A stretch of DNA of 64,000 nucleotides, from NCBI RefSeq assembly GCF_014212355.1, contig NZ_JACKXD010000001.1, forward strand, positions 395,143-459,142, read 5' to 3'. Shown here piece after piece: positions 16,298-24,207 of this stretch (positions are counted from its first letter, which is position 1; the number at the start of each line of letters is the position of its first letter). Origin of the DNA: Halobellus ruber (GTDB lineage Archaea > Halobacteriota > Halobacteria > Halobacteriales > Haloferacaceae). The notes under the pieces were generated by a model that worked only from the letters and a program-made list of their open reading frames with translations, was not told the origin of the DNA and searched no databases. Both the position numbers and the translations under genes were made by a program.

Positions 16298-17470
16298 ATG
16301 ACGCCGGAGATAACGAAAGTCGAGAGTACCGAGTTCTCGTTTCCGATCGAGGACGTCGGCTACAGCCCGAACGGCTTCTGCCTCGTCTACGAACCCGGGA
16401 CGACGACGCGCCGGAAACTGTTCGCGATCCGGATCCACACGGACACGGGGATCACCGGCGAGTACGTGGGCGGCAACTCCCCCGGAGCCGCCCAGATCAA
16501 CATGTTCGCGAACTACCTGGTCGGAAAGAACCCCCTCCACCGGGAGAAACACTGGTCGGAGATCAAACGTGCACTCCGGAAGTACGACCGGATGGGGATG
16601 GGGCCGATCGACATCGCGCTGTGGGACTTCGCCGGCAAGTACCACGACGCGCCGATCCACGAACTGCTTGGCACCTACCGGAAGCGCCTGCCCGCGTACG
16701 CCTCGACCTACGAGGCCGACCTGAACGGGGGGCTGGACTCGCCGGAGGCGTTCGCGGACTTCGCCGAGGAGTGTTACGAACGCGGCTACGGCGGGTTCAA
16801 ACTCCACGTGTGGGAGAGCGACGAGTGGGGCGACATCGACCGGGAGGTCGAGACCGTCCACGCGGTCGGCGACCGCGTCGGCGACGAGATGGACCTGATG
16901 CTCGACCCGGCGTGTCAGTACGAGACGTGGGCCGACGCCCTCCGCGTCGGCAAGGCGTGTGACGAACACGACTTCTTCTGGTACGAGGACCCCTACCGCG
17001 ACGCCGGGACCTCACAACACGGCCACCGCCGGCTGAAGGACAATATGGACACCCCGATCCTCCAGACCGAACACGTTCGCGGGCTGGAACTGCACACCGA
17101 CTTCATCGCGAACGAGGCGACGGATTTCGTCCGGGCCGACCCCGAGTACGACGCCGGGATCACGGGCGCGATGAAGGTCGCCCGCGTCGCCGAGGGGTTC
17201 GGGCTCGACGTCGAGTATCACGCCCCCGGGCCCGCCCAGCGACACCTGATGGCGGCGACGCGGAACTCCAACTACTACGAGCTCGCCTTGGTCCACCCGA
17301 ACGCCCGCAACCCGATCCCGCCGGTGTACGAGGGCGATTACACCGATCAGATCGACGCCATCGACGACGAGGGGACCGTCCCCGTGCCCGACGACCCGGG
17401 ACTCGGCGTCGACTACGACTGGGCGTTCATTGAGGACAACGCGACCGGGAGCGTCCACGTCTACGAGTAG
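16298..17470 (+). CDS. Enolase-superfamily acid-sugar dehydratase, copy 2
   Basis: 390 residues, a close paralogue of the protein at 1170. The KxH motif (FKLHVWESD), the aspartate of LMLDPAC, WYEDPYRD, LQTEHVRG and EYHAPGPAQRH are all conserved, so it should be an active dehydratase. Differences cluster in the N-terminal capping-domain loop (GYSPNGF versus GTDHHGF) and in the loop after the KxH strand, regions that set substrate choice in this family. It diverges from the ABC operon and is followed, across the palindromic element, by an SDR gene on the other strand. The two copies may act on different aldonates. Confidence 0.9.
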   Translation: MTPEITKVESTEFSFPIEDVGYSPNGFCLVYEPGTTTRRKLFAIRIHTDTGITGEYVGGNSPGAAQINMFANYLVGKNPLHREKHWSEIKRALRKYDRMGMGPIDIALWDFAGKYHDAPIHELLGTYRKRLPAYASTYEADLNGGLDSPEAFADFAEECYERGYGGFKLHVWESDEWGDIDREVETVHAVGDRVGDEMDLMLDPACQYETWADALRVGKACDEHDFFWYEDPYRDAGTSQHGHRRLKDNMDTPILQTEHVRGLELHTDFIANEATDFVRADPEYDAGITGAMKVARVAEGFGLDVEYHAPGPAQRHLMAATRNSNYYELALVHPNARNPIPPVYEGDYTDQIDAIDDEGTVPVPDDPGLGVDYDWAFIEDNATGSVHVYE

Positions 17471-17499
17471 CGACCGCCCGATCGTCGGGGCGGCCGCTC

Positions 17500-17579
17500 A
17501 CACTGTTGGCTATGACTACGTGAAGATTTTCGACACCCCGGGGTGTCGAAATCCGTCACGCGACGATAGCCGACAGTAT
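17500..17579. repeat. 80-bp palindromic intergenic element, copy 2
   Basis: Same length and organisation as copy 1: left end ACACTGTTGGCTAT, central hairpin TTCGACACC-CCG-GGGTGTCGAA, right end ATAGCCGACAGTAT. It lies between convergent genes, and its last base is again the first base of the complementary stop codon of the minus-strand gene. Confidence 0.85.
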
Positions 17580-18361
17580 CAGAACACCTGCCAGCCGCCG
17601 TCGACGAACAGGAGTTCGCCGGTGACGTAGCCGGCCTCCTCGCTTGCGAGATAGAGGTACGCCGGCGCCACGTCCTCGGGCGTTCCGGCCCGCCCCTGCG
17701 GGACCCGCTTGACCAACTCGTCGTTTGCCGCCTTCTCCATCGCCTCCTCGGACCAGCCCTCGTTCAGTTCGGTTGCGATCTGGCCCGGCGCGACGGCGTT
17801 GACCCGGATGCCGTGCTCGGCGAGTTCCAGGGCGGCCCCGCGGGTGATCATCCTGACCGCGCCCTTCGTGGAGTCGTACTGGACCTGCTCGAACTGGGCG
17901 TAGTGGGAGCTGATCGACGCGGTGTTGACGATCGCGCCGGGGTCGTCGCGCTCGATCATGTCGTTTGCGGCGACCTGGGTCCCGAAGTAGATCCCCTTGG
18001 CGTTGACGCTGTGGATCCGCTCGAACTCCTCGGGCTCCAGATCGAGGATCGACCCGCCGATGAACATCCCGGCGTTGTTCACCATCACGTCGACGCCGCC
18101 GTAGTCGTGGGCCGCCTCGACCAAGGCGGTGATGTCGTTGCGGTCGCTCACGTCGGTCTCGACGAACTCGGCGGTGCCCCCGGCGTCCGCGATGGCCTCG
18201 TGTGTCGGCGTCCCCCCGCCCTTCGGCTCCTCCCGGAGGTCGGCGACGAGTACCGTCGCGCCCGCGTCCCCGAACTGCTGTGCCACCTCGCGGCCGATCC
18301 CGGAGGCGCCGCCGGTCACGATGACAGTGTCGTCGGTAAACTGTGGGTTCAGTGTGCCCAT
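17579..18361 (-). CDS. Short-chain dehydrogenase/reductase (sugar or keto-acid-sugar oxidoreductase)
   Basis: 260 residues of the classical SDR family. The cofactor motif TGGASGIG is near residues 16-23, with D41 after the second strand (VADLRE) favouring NAD. NNAG is intact, the catalytic Ser is in NTASISSHY, and the active site is Y-x3-K in VQYDSTKGA. The C-terminus LLFVDGGWQVF is typical. Likely roles are oxidation of the starting sugar to its lactone, or of a 2-keto-3-deoxy acid at C4 in a diketo-hydrolase route. It shares a divergent promoter region with the second SDR gene. Confidence 0.9.
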   Translation of the reverse strand: MGTLNPQFTDDTVIVTGGASGIGREVAQQFGDAGATVLVADLREEPKGGGTPTHEAIADAGGTAEFVETDVSDRNDITALVEAAHDYGGVDVMVNNAGMFIGGSILDLEPEEFERIHSVNAKGIYFGTQVAANDMIERDDPGAIVNTASISSHYAQFEQVQYDSTKGAVRMITRGAALELAEHGIRVNAVAPGQIATELNEGWSEEAMEKAANDELVKRVPQGRAGTPEDVAPAYLYLASEEAGYVTGELLFVDGGWQVF

Positions 18362-18475
18362 AGCTCGGCATATCTCGGCCCCGATTTATAATTTGTTCCG
18401 AGTACAGGGGCGTCGCCGGCGTCTCGCGCGGCTCCGCCCCAAAATTTTATCAAGGGTAACGGACAGTTGAGGGGT
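18362..18475. promoter_or_regulatory. Divergent promoter region of the two SDR genes
   Basis: Two TATA-like boxes are visible. One is TTATAAAT on the minus strand near 18383-18390, about 25 bp before the start at 18361. The other is AAAATTTTAT on the plus strand at 18441-18450, about 26-35 bp before the ATG at 18476. This suggests co-regulation of the two dehydrogenases. Confidence 0.6.
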
Positions 18476-19255
18476 ATGAGTTGGAGGTCCGGGAGTTGGC
18501 AGTTCGATCCGGAGTCGATGTTCGACCTCTCCGGTCGGCGGGCCATCGTCACCGGCGCCGGCTCCGGGCTCGGGCGGGCGATCGCACTCGGCTTCGACGC
18601 CCGCGGCGCGACGGTCGTCGTTGCGGACATCGACGGCGAGGCGGCGGCGGCGGTCGCCGATGCGTGTACGAACGGCGTCGCGATGGAGGTCGACGTCACC
18701 GACGACGAGTCACTGCGGTCCCTCCGCGGGACGGTCCGCGACGAACACGGCGGGTATCAGATCCTGTGTAACGTCCCGGGAATCAACACCCGCAGGCCCG
18801 TCTTCGAGCTTTCCTTCGAGGAGTGGCGGGAGATCATCCGCCTGAACTTAGACGGGATGTTCCGGGCGGCGAAGGTCCTGGGCGAGCCGCTCGTCGACGC
18901 CGGCGACGGGTCGGTCATCAACATGGCCTCCGTCCGGGGAATCGACGGCGGCGCCGACCAGTCCGCCTACTCCGCGAGCAAGGGCGGCGTGATCCAGTTG
19001 ACGAAGGTGCTGGCGGCCGAATGGGCGCCGGAGGTCCGCGTCAACGCCCTCGCACCGGGGTACATGAAGACCCCGCTGGTCCGGGAGGCGATGAGCGACC
19101 GGGAGTGGTACGAGCGGATGCGCGAGGGGCACCTCCTCGGTCGGTTCGGGGAACCGGAGGAGGTCGTCGGCGCGGCGGTGTTTCTCGCCTCCGACGCCGC
19201 GTCGTTCGTCACCGGCTCCGTCCTCACCGTCGACGGCGGCTGGACCGCCCACTAA
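18476..19255 (+). CDS. Short-chain dehydrogenase/reductase, atypical
   Basis: 259 residues. The cofactor loop TGAGSGLG and the active site S/YSASKGG (QSAYSASKGG) are present, as are APGYMKTPL and the final TVDGGW. The usual NNAG motif after the fourth strand is CNVPG, an uncommon change in a structural motif that supports the active site. It resembles gluconate 5-dehydrogenase/3-oxoacyl reductase-like members. ATG 18476 fits the TATA box. Its stop overlaps by 3 bp with the convergent kinase gene. The two SDRs of the cluster probably act on successive intermediates, which is inference. Confidence 0.87.
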   Translation: MSWRSGSWQFDPESMFDLSGRRAIVTGAGSGLGRAIALGFDARGATVVVADIDGEAAAAVADACTNGVAMEVDVTDDESLRSLRGTVRDEHGGYQILCNVPGINTRRPVFELSFEEWREIIRLNLDGMFRAAKVLGEPLVDAGDGSVINMASVRGIDGGADQSAYSASKGGVIQLTKVLAAEWAPEVRVNALAPGYMKTPLVREAMSDREWYERMREGHLLGRFGEPEEVVGAAVFLASDAASFVTGSVLTVDGGWTAH

Positions 19256-20694
19256 CCCCCCGACTCGCGGACCCGCTCCCGGAGCGTCGCCCACGTCGAC
19301 TGCGCTTCGGGCTCGTACCGCGTCAGCGCGAACCGGTCGGTGACCAGCTGCCGGCCGGCCTCGAAGTCGGGGATCTCCCCGCCCGAACGGAGCTGGTAGA
19401 GCACGTTACCGAGCGCCGTCGCCTCCGTCGGCCCGGCTTCGACGGGGCGGCCGACCGCCGACGCGAACATCGAGCAGAACAGGTCGTTTCTGACGCCGCC
19501 GCCCCCCAGGTGGATCCGTTCGACCGACTCGTCGGCGAGGTCGATCAGCCGCTCGACGACGAGCGCCGCCCCCACCGCCAGGCTGACGAGCAGACACCGG
19601 GTCATCTCGAACTCGTCTTCGGGCGGCTGCTGGCCGGTTCGTTCGCAGTACTCGCGGACCCGTGTCTCGACGTCGCCGTCGAACTGTGCTTCCACGAACG
19701 CGTCGTCGCGGATGTCGATCACCGGGCCGTCGAGGGGGAGGTCGGCGGCGCCTTCGAGGAGCGGTTCGTACTCGTGGGTCGCGTCGGTCTCCCGCCACTC
19801 GTCGCGGCAGTGCTCAAGCAGGCTGAACCCGGGGAGGTTCCGGAGGAACCGGACGGTGCCCTCGACGCCGACCTCGTTGGAGCCGCCCGCCTCGAACACC
19901 GCGTCGGTGACGAGCGGCTCCGGAAGCTCCACCCCGGGAATGAACCACGACCCCGTACAGAGGAAGGCGTTGTTGTCGGCGGTGAGCGGCAGCGCGCCCA
20001 CCGCGGAGGCGGTGTCGTGGCTCGCCGGCAGCACGATCTCCGGCTCGCCGTCGACGGCGTCGACCGATCCCACGGCGGTCCCCGGCGGCACCGGCTCCTG
20101 GAGCAGTCCCCGCGGGAACCCGATCGCGTCGATCAGGTCGTCGGCCCAGTCCCGCGAGCGGATGTCGAGCAGCCGGAGCGTCATCGCGTACGACGCCTCC
20201 GTCGCGGCGTCGCCGCCGAGTTGGTGGCTGAGCACCCCCGGCAGCGGAACGAGCGTATCGGCCTCCTCGAAGGCCTCCGGCGACTCCTGTAGTTGGTAGT
20301 ACAGCGGTCCCGGCGGCCCGTTGTACCCGGTCAGGTGAAACGACTCGCGCGCCGAACACCGGTCGGTGACCGCGTCGGTCGCGGTCCACAGCGAGGGGTC
20401 GCGGTAGAAGTAGGGGTTCCTGACCAACCCGCCGTCGGCGAGCAGGCCGAAATCCAGCGCGGTCGCGTCGATCCCGACGGAGGCGACGGAATCGTACTCG
20501 GCGGCGGCCCTGCGGATCTCCTCGCGCAGCCGGTCGGTCAGGGTGTCGACGTCCCAGACGTGCCGGCCGTCCTGCCACTCGGTGGCGTTGTCCATCCGGG
20601 CGATCCGCTCGAAGCGCAACTCGCCGTCGTCGATGCCCCCGGCGTACACCTTGACCCCGCTACTGCCGACGTCGATCGCGAGCCGCTGCTCCAT
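19252..20694 (-). CDS. FGGY-family carbohydrate kinase (rhamnulokinase-like)
   Basis: 480 residues. The N-terminal phosphate-binding motif is LAIDVGSSGVKV, the sugar-site aspartate is in GIDATALDFG, and the C-terminal ATPase lobe contains GTGSWF-like LCTGSWFIPG, IHLGGGGVRNDLF and the adenosine-site region EATALGN. The overall pattern is nearest to rhamnulokinases/ketose 1-kinases. It is the last gene of a minus-strand operon after YjbQ, the aldolase and the isomerase-like protein, with 55 bp and its own TATA-like TTATGTAA before it. The substrate is probably a ketose. Confidence 0.86.
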   Translation of the reverse strand: MEQRLAIDVGSSGVKVYAGGIDDGELRFERIARMDNATEWQDGRHVWDVDTLTDRLREEIRRAAAEYDSVASVGIDATALDFGLLADGGLVRNPYFYRDPSLWTATDAVTDRCSARESFHLTGYNGPPGPLYYQLQESPEAFEEADTLVPLPGVLSHQLGGDAATEASYAMTLRLLDIRSRDWADDLIDAIGFPRGLLQEPVPPGTAVGSVDAVDGEPEIVLPASHDTASAVGALPLTADNNAFLCTGSWFIPGVELPEPLVTDAVFEAGGSNEVGVEGTVRFLRNLPGFSLLEHCRDEWRETDATHEYEPLLEGAADLPLDGPVIDIRDDAFVEAQFDGDVETRVREYCERTGQQPPEDEFEMTRCLLVSLAVGAALVVERLIDLADESVERIHLGGGGVRNDLFCSMFASAVGRPVEAGPTEATALGNVLYQLRSGGEIPDFEAGRQLVTDRFALTRYEPEAQSTWATLRERVRESGG

Positions 20695-20749
20695 ACGGCC
20701 GTATACGACGAATTATGTAAAAAAGGTTCAGTACGGACGAGCGGACGCT

Positions 20750-21445
20750 TCAGACATCCTCGAACGCCTCGGCGATCGACCGAAGCCGGGGCTCCGGGTC
20801 GTCGGCGAGCGAGATCGCCGACGCCGCGCCCGCCGCGTCGGCACCCTGCTCGAACGCCTTCCGGACGTCGTCTACGGTGGAGATCCCGCCGCCGACCAGG
20901 ACGGCCGTCCGCGGGTTGACCTCGTCGATCGCCCGGACGAACTCCCGGACGCGCTCCGGGTGGGTCTGGGTGATCGCGCGGTCCGTCGAGATGTCCGCCG
21001 GCTTCTCGAACACCAGCGAATCGGGGTCGAACGCTGCGACAGCGCGCCCCATCTCGACGCTGTCGACGCAGACGATCGAGTCCATCCCGACCTCCCGACA
21101 CCGGTGGATCTTCCGTTCGATCGCCGAGAGGGTATCGCGCGCCTCGGCGTGGTTGATGACCGCGCCCAGCGCCCCCGCCGCCTGGATGGTCTCCGGGAGG
21201 ATCTTCCCGATCCCCCGCCCCGGCTCCACCCCGTCGACAGCCGGCGTCGTCACGGCGAGGTCGGTCTCCGTGGCGATCCGCCGGAGGTCCGGCAACTGGG
21301 GCGTGAACACGAACGTCGCGTCGGTGTCGTTCTGTACGCGTTCGACGATCCGGGCGAACTCCAGACCGTCGTCGCCGCCGGTGCCCGGATAGATCTTGCA
21401 GTTCACCTGGAAGTGCGGATACGGGACGGCGTGGTCGTGGGTCAT
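20750..21445 (-). CDS. Triosephosphate isomerase-like protein (possible tetrulose-phosphate isomerase)
   Basis: 231 residues, the length of archaeal TIM. Catalytic residues are recognisable: N15 and K17 (NCKIY), H99 (INHAEAR), E147 (VFEKPADIST), and the phosphate loop LVGGGIS. The loop-6 region (EKPADI) differs from the usual YEPPELIG of archaeal TIM, so this is probably a specialised paralogue. In bacterial erythritol pathways a TIM homologue (EryH/LerI) isomerises L-erythrulose 1-phosphate, and its linkage here to a ketose kinase makes a similar role attractive. It overlaps the aldolase gene by 4 bp (ATGA), so it is tightly coupled. Confidence 0.82.
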   Translation of the reverse strand: MTHDHAVPYPHFQVNCKIYPGTGGDDGLEFARIVERVQNDTDATFVFTPQLPDLRRIATETDLAVTTPAVDGVEPGRGIGKILPETIQAAGALGAVINHAEARDTLSAIERKIHRCREVGMDSIVCVDSVEMGRAVAAFDPDSLVFEKPADISTDRAITQTHPERVREFVRAIDEVNPRTAVLVGGGISTVDDVRKAFEQGADAAGAASAISLADDPEPRLRSIAEAFEDV

Positions 21446-22221
21446 ACGTCCTCCAACGCTGCGGCGGCCTCGTCCACGCTGGCCCCGTCGTGGACGATTC
21501 GCCGGAACGCATCGACCACGGCGGCGGGGTCCTCACGTTGCCACACGTTCCGGCCGAACATCACGCCGCGACCGCCCGCGTCGCGGGCGCCGGCGACCAT
21601 CTCCAGGACCTCCCGGTCGCTCCCGACGGCGGGGCCGCCGGCGATGTACACCGGCACCGGCGCGTGCTCGACGATCGGGACGAACTCCGAATCCCCCGGG
21701 TACGGCGTCTTGAGCACGTCTGCCCCCAACTCGAAGGCGATCCGGGCGGCGTCGGCGAGCAGTTCGCCGTCGAACTCGTCGTCGATCTCCTGGCCCCACA
21801 GCGTCGGCTCCACAACGAGTGGAAGCCCGACGTCGTTGCACGCGTCCGCCGCGTCGGCGACGAACTCGACGTTGCCCGACAGTACGGCCGGATCCGACCG
21901 GCCGTAGACCAGCGCCATCTTCGCGGCGTCGGCGCCGGCCGCCGCGGCGGCCTCCGGCGAGAACACCTGGGTGTGGATCTCGCTGCCGTCGTCCCCGCCG
22001 GGGGTCGTGGAGTTGTGCAACAGGTCGAGCGTCGCGATCCGGCTGACGTCGTAGTCGTCGATCAGGGATCCGAACCGCTGGAGGAACGGGACGCCGGCGA
22101 GCAATCCATCAACGTTCGCCTCCAACAGGGTTCGGAGCGTCGCCTCGGGATCGGCGAAATCCTCGTAACTCCCCCAGTGGAGGCCGTGGTCGATTGCGAC
22201 CACGACCGCGTCCTCGTTCAT
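21442..22221 (-). CDS. Class I aldolase of the DeoC/FbaB/LacD group
   Basis: 259 residues. DHG (11-13) at the end of strand 1 and K171 in GADVLKTPYPGD, the Schiff-base position, mark the class I archaeal-type fructose-bisphosphate aldolase family, which also includes LsrF. YIAGGPAVGSDRE is the phosphate-binding loop. In this operon it may split a ketose phosphate into dihydroxyacetone phosphate and an aldehyde, or act as an LsrF-like thiolase. It is not the usual glycolytic aldolase by context. It starts 42 bp after YjbQ. Confidence 0.83.
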   Translation of the reverse strand: MNEDAVVVAIDHGLHWGSYEDFADPEATLRTLLEANVDGLLAGVPFLQRFGSLIDDYDVSRIATLDLLHNSTTPGGDDGSEIHTQVFSPEAAAAAGADAAKMALVYGRSDPAVLSGNVEFVADAADACNDVGLPLVVEPTLWGQEIDDEFDGELLADAARIAFELGADVLKTPYPGDSEFVPIVEHAPVPVYIAGGPAVGSDREVLEMVAGARDAGGRGVMFGRNVWQREDPAAVVDAFRRIVHDGASVDEAAAALEDV

Positions 22222-22263
22222 CGCTCGCCTCCCCGACCGCGGCGGCAGGCGGCCCTCGGCCGG

Positions 22264-22689
22264 TCAATCGAGGACAACGACGTCCACCTCGCGTTCGCGG
22301 GGGCCACAGAGCTCGAAGAACATGATCTCCTCCCAGGTGCCCAGATCGAGTTCGCCGTCCTCCAAAAGCGTCAGGACCGGCCGCTTGATCATCGCCGACA
22401 GCAGGTGGGCGTGGGCGTTGGGCTGTTCCCCGCGGTTGATGTGGTCGGTGTCGTGATAGTAGCCGTCGTCGGGCGGGGCCAGTTCCATAAACCGGCGCTT
22501 CATATCGAACAGGAGCTTCTCCTCGAACTCGTTGGTCGACAGCGCCGCGGAAGTGTGCGGCGTCGACACCCACGCGAGCCCCTCTTCGGCCCCGATGTCC
22601 TCGATCGCGGCGGTGACCTCCGGCGAGACGTTCCGGATGTCGAACCGGTCGGCCGTCTCGATCGAGAAGGTCCGCTTGCGGATACGCAT
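22264..22689 (-). CDS. YjbQ family protein (UPF0047)
   Basis: 141 residues covering the whole single-domain family. Conserved segments are VSTPHTSAALSTNE, DDGYYHDTDHINRGEQPNAHAH, and the closing GTWEEIMFFELCGPREREV. The histidine-rich central part probably binds a metal or phosphate. Members show weak thiamine-phosphate synthase activity, but their true function is unsettled. It is first in the operon with aldolase, isomerase-like protein and kinase, so it probably acts on a phosphorylated intermediate. A TATA box ATAATTATAAGT lies about 25 bp upstream on the minus strand. Confidence 0.88.
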   Translation of the reverse strand: MRIRKRTFSIETADRFDIRNVSPEVTAAIEDIGAEEGLAWVSTPHTSAALSTNEFEEKLLFDMKRRFMELAPPDDGYYHDTDHINRGEQPNAHAHLLSAMIKRPVLTLLEDGELDLGTWEEIMFFELCGPREREVDVVVLD

Positions 22690-22781
22690 ACGGGTCGATG
22701 CTCGATTCGCTACTTATAATTATTGTAAATTCTCATATGTTTCTCGGAACGCTTTTGATTTTGGACTCTCAGCCTCACCGT
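22690..22781. promoter_or_regulatory. Divergent promoter region between YjbQ and VOC genes
   Basis: An AT-rich stretch at 22709-22740 holds the TATA box for the minus-strand YjbQ operon. A weaker CTTTTGATTTT at 22752-22762 is placed for the plus-strand VOC gene. Confidence 0.5.
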
Positions 22782-23285
22782 ATGTCCGAAGGAGAGCGAC
22801 CGTACCCGCGGACGATGGGGCACATCGGTCTGGCGGTCAGCGACATCGACGAGGCCTTCGAGTGGTACCAGGACGTGTTGGGGCTCACGCCCGTGATGGA
22901 GCCCGACACCGTCGAGGCGGGCGTCGGCCACTTCGGGATGCTGGCGCAGGACGCCGTGGGCCAGGATTTCGGCGAGATGAAGATCGCCCACCTGGCGACC
23001 GGCAACCACGTCGGCTTGGAGTTGTTCGAGTTCGAGGGGGTCGAACGGAACGACCCGGATCCGACGAGTGCCGGACTCTCGCATTTCTGTGTCCAGGATC
23101 CGAACGTCCAGGCCACGGCCGACCGGATCGCCGAACACGGCGGCGAGCAGCTCAGCTCGAAGGTGTGGAACATCTTCCCCGATACGCCGGACTACCGGAT
23201 GTGTTACTGTGCGGATCCGTGGGGCAACATCGTCGAACTCCACTCCCGCGGGTACGAGCATATGCACTGTAATATGGAGTACTGA
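22782..23285 (+). CDS. VOC-family protein (glyoxalase/dioxygenase fold)
   Basis: 167 residues with two beta-alpha-beta3 repeats. HIGLAVSDIDEAFEWYQDVLG starts the first and GLSHFCVQDPNVQATADRIAEHG the second. Metal ligands are likely H16, E79-type Glu in GLELFEFEG, the second His in LSHF and Glu in NIVELHSRG, the HE/HE arrangement of isomerase and lyase members. It is the first gene of a plus-strand pair with the FAH hydrolase. An epimerase or isomerase step on an acid sugar is a reasonable guess, but no specific substrate can be named. ATG 22782 gives the normal N-terminus. Confidence 0.85.
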   Translation: MSEGERPYPRTMGHIGLAVSDIDEAFEWYQDVLGLTPVMEPDTVEAGVGHFGMLAQDAVGQDFGEMKIAHLATGNHVGLELFEFEGVERNDPDPTSAGLSHFCVQDPNVQATADRIAEHGGEQLSSKVWNIFPDTPDYRMCYCADPWGNIVELHSRGYEHMHCNMEY

Positions 23286-23364
23286 CCTCCGGCGCTGTCG
23301 CGGAGGGCACGGAGCTCCGGCTCCGAGCGGAAAGGATAAACACCCTGCGGTGAGTGGGTCGGGT

Positions 23365-24207
23365 ATGCGGTTAGGACGCTTTCAGGCGGACGACGAGCAG
23401 CGCATCGGGGTCTTCGAGGGCGACGTGGTGCGGGACGTCACCGGCGGGGTCGAGGGGTTCGACGACGCCTTGGCCCGCCCGGAGGCCGTCGCCGACGTCG
23501 AAGGCCCGACCTTCGACGTCGACGAAGTGGTATACCTGCCGCCGACGACGGACCGGAACACCGTCTTCTGTGCCGGCCTGAACTACGAGGCCCACGCCGC
23601 CGAAAGCGACATCGACGTCCCGGAGTGGCCGCTGATATTTATGAAACCCCCGCGGGCGCTCGTCGGCCACGAGGCGCCGATCTCCTATCACACGAGGGTC
23701 ACCGAGGCGCTCGACTACGAGGCGGAACTCGCGGCCGTGATCGGCACCCCCGGCCGTCATCTCTCGGCCGAGGAGGCGCTCGAACACGTCGTCGGTTATA
23801 CCATTTTCAACGACACGACGGCGCGGGACCTCCAGTTCGGGTTGCGGGTCGGCGACGACGAGATGCTCGATTGGTTCTCCGGGAAGTCGATGCAGGCGAC
23901 CACGCCGATGGGGCCGTACGTGGTCGTCGACGAGATCGACGACCCACAGGACCTGGCGATCGCCTCCCGCGTCGACGGCGAGACGATGCAGGACGACACC
24001 ACCGCGATGATGGTCCGCTCGGTCGCTGAACTCGTCGCGTTCGTGTCCTCGCGGGTCCGGCTGGAACCCGGCGACGTGATCGCGACCGGCACCCCGGAAG
24101 GCGTCGGCGCGTTCCAGGACATCACGCTCCAGGCGGGTGAGACGGTCGAAGTCGACATCGAGGGAATCGGGACGCTTCGGAACCGGGTCGAAGCCGCCAC
24201 CGAGTAG
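23365..24207 (+). CDS. FAH-family hydrolase (acylpyruvase/diketo-acid hydrolase type)
   Basis: 280 residues. The N-terminal domain (about 1-70) precedes the FAH core with VFCAGLNYEAHAAE, the metal-binding YEAELAAVIG, VVGYTIFNDTTARDLQ, the catalytic-lid stretch KSMQATTPMGPYVV, and GDVIATGTPEGVG. This is the FAHD1/2,4-diketo-3-deoxy-acid hydrolase branch, distinct from the KdaD-like gene at 6705. Haloferax degrades rhamnose by a diketo-hydrolase pathway that ends with such an enzyme, giving pyruvate and lactate. With an enolase-type dehydratase and SDRs present, the same pathway is likely here. A TATA-like GGATAAACAC is about 30 bp before ATG 23365. Confidence 0.87.
   Translation: MRLGRFQADDEQRIGVFEGDVVRDVTGGVEGFDDALARPEAVADVEGPTFDVDEVVYLPPTTDRNTVFCAGLNYEAHAAESDIDVPEWPLIFMKPPRALVGHEAPISYHTRVTEALDYEAELAAVIGTPGRHLSAEEALEHVVGYTIFNDTTARDLQFGLRVGDDEMLDWFSGKSMQATTPMGPYVVVDEIDDPQDLAIASRVDGETMQDDTTAMMVRSVAELVAFVSSRVRLEPGDVIATGTPEGVGAFQDITLQAGETVEVDIEGIGTLRNRVEAATE

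Noticed and set aside
19252..22221. Complete AI-2 (Lsr) system
   Set aside because: An FGGY kinase and an LsrF-family aldolase are present, but there is no LsrG, LsrR or Lsr-type importer; the TIM-like and YjbQ genes point elsewhere.
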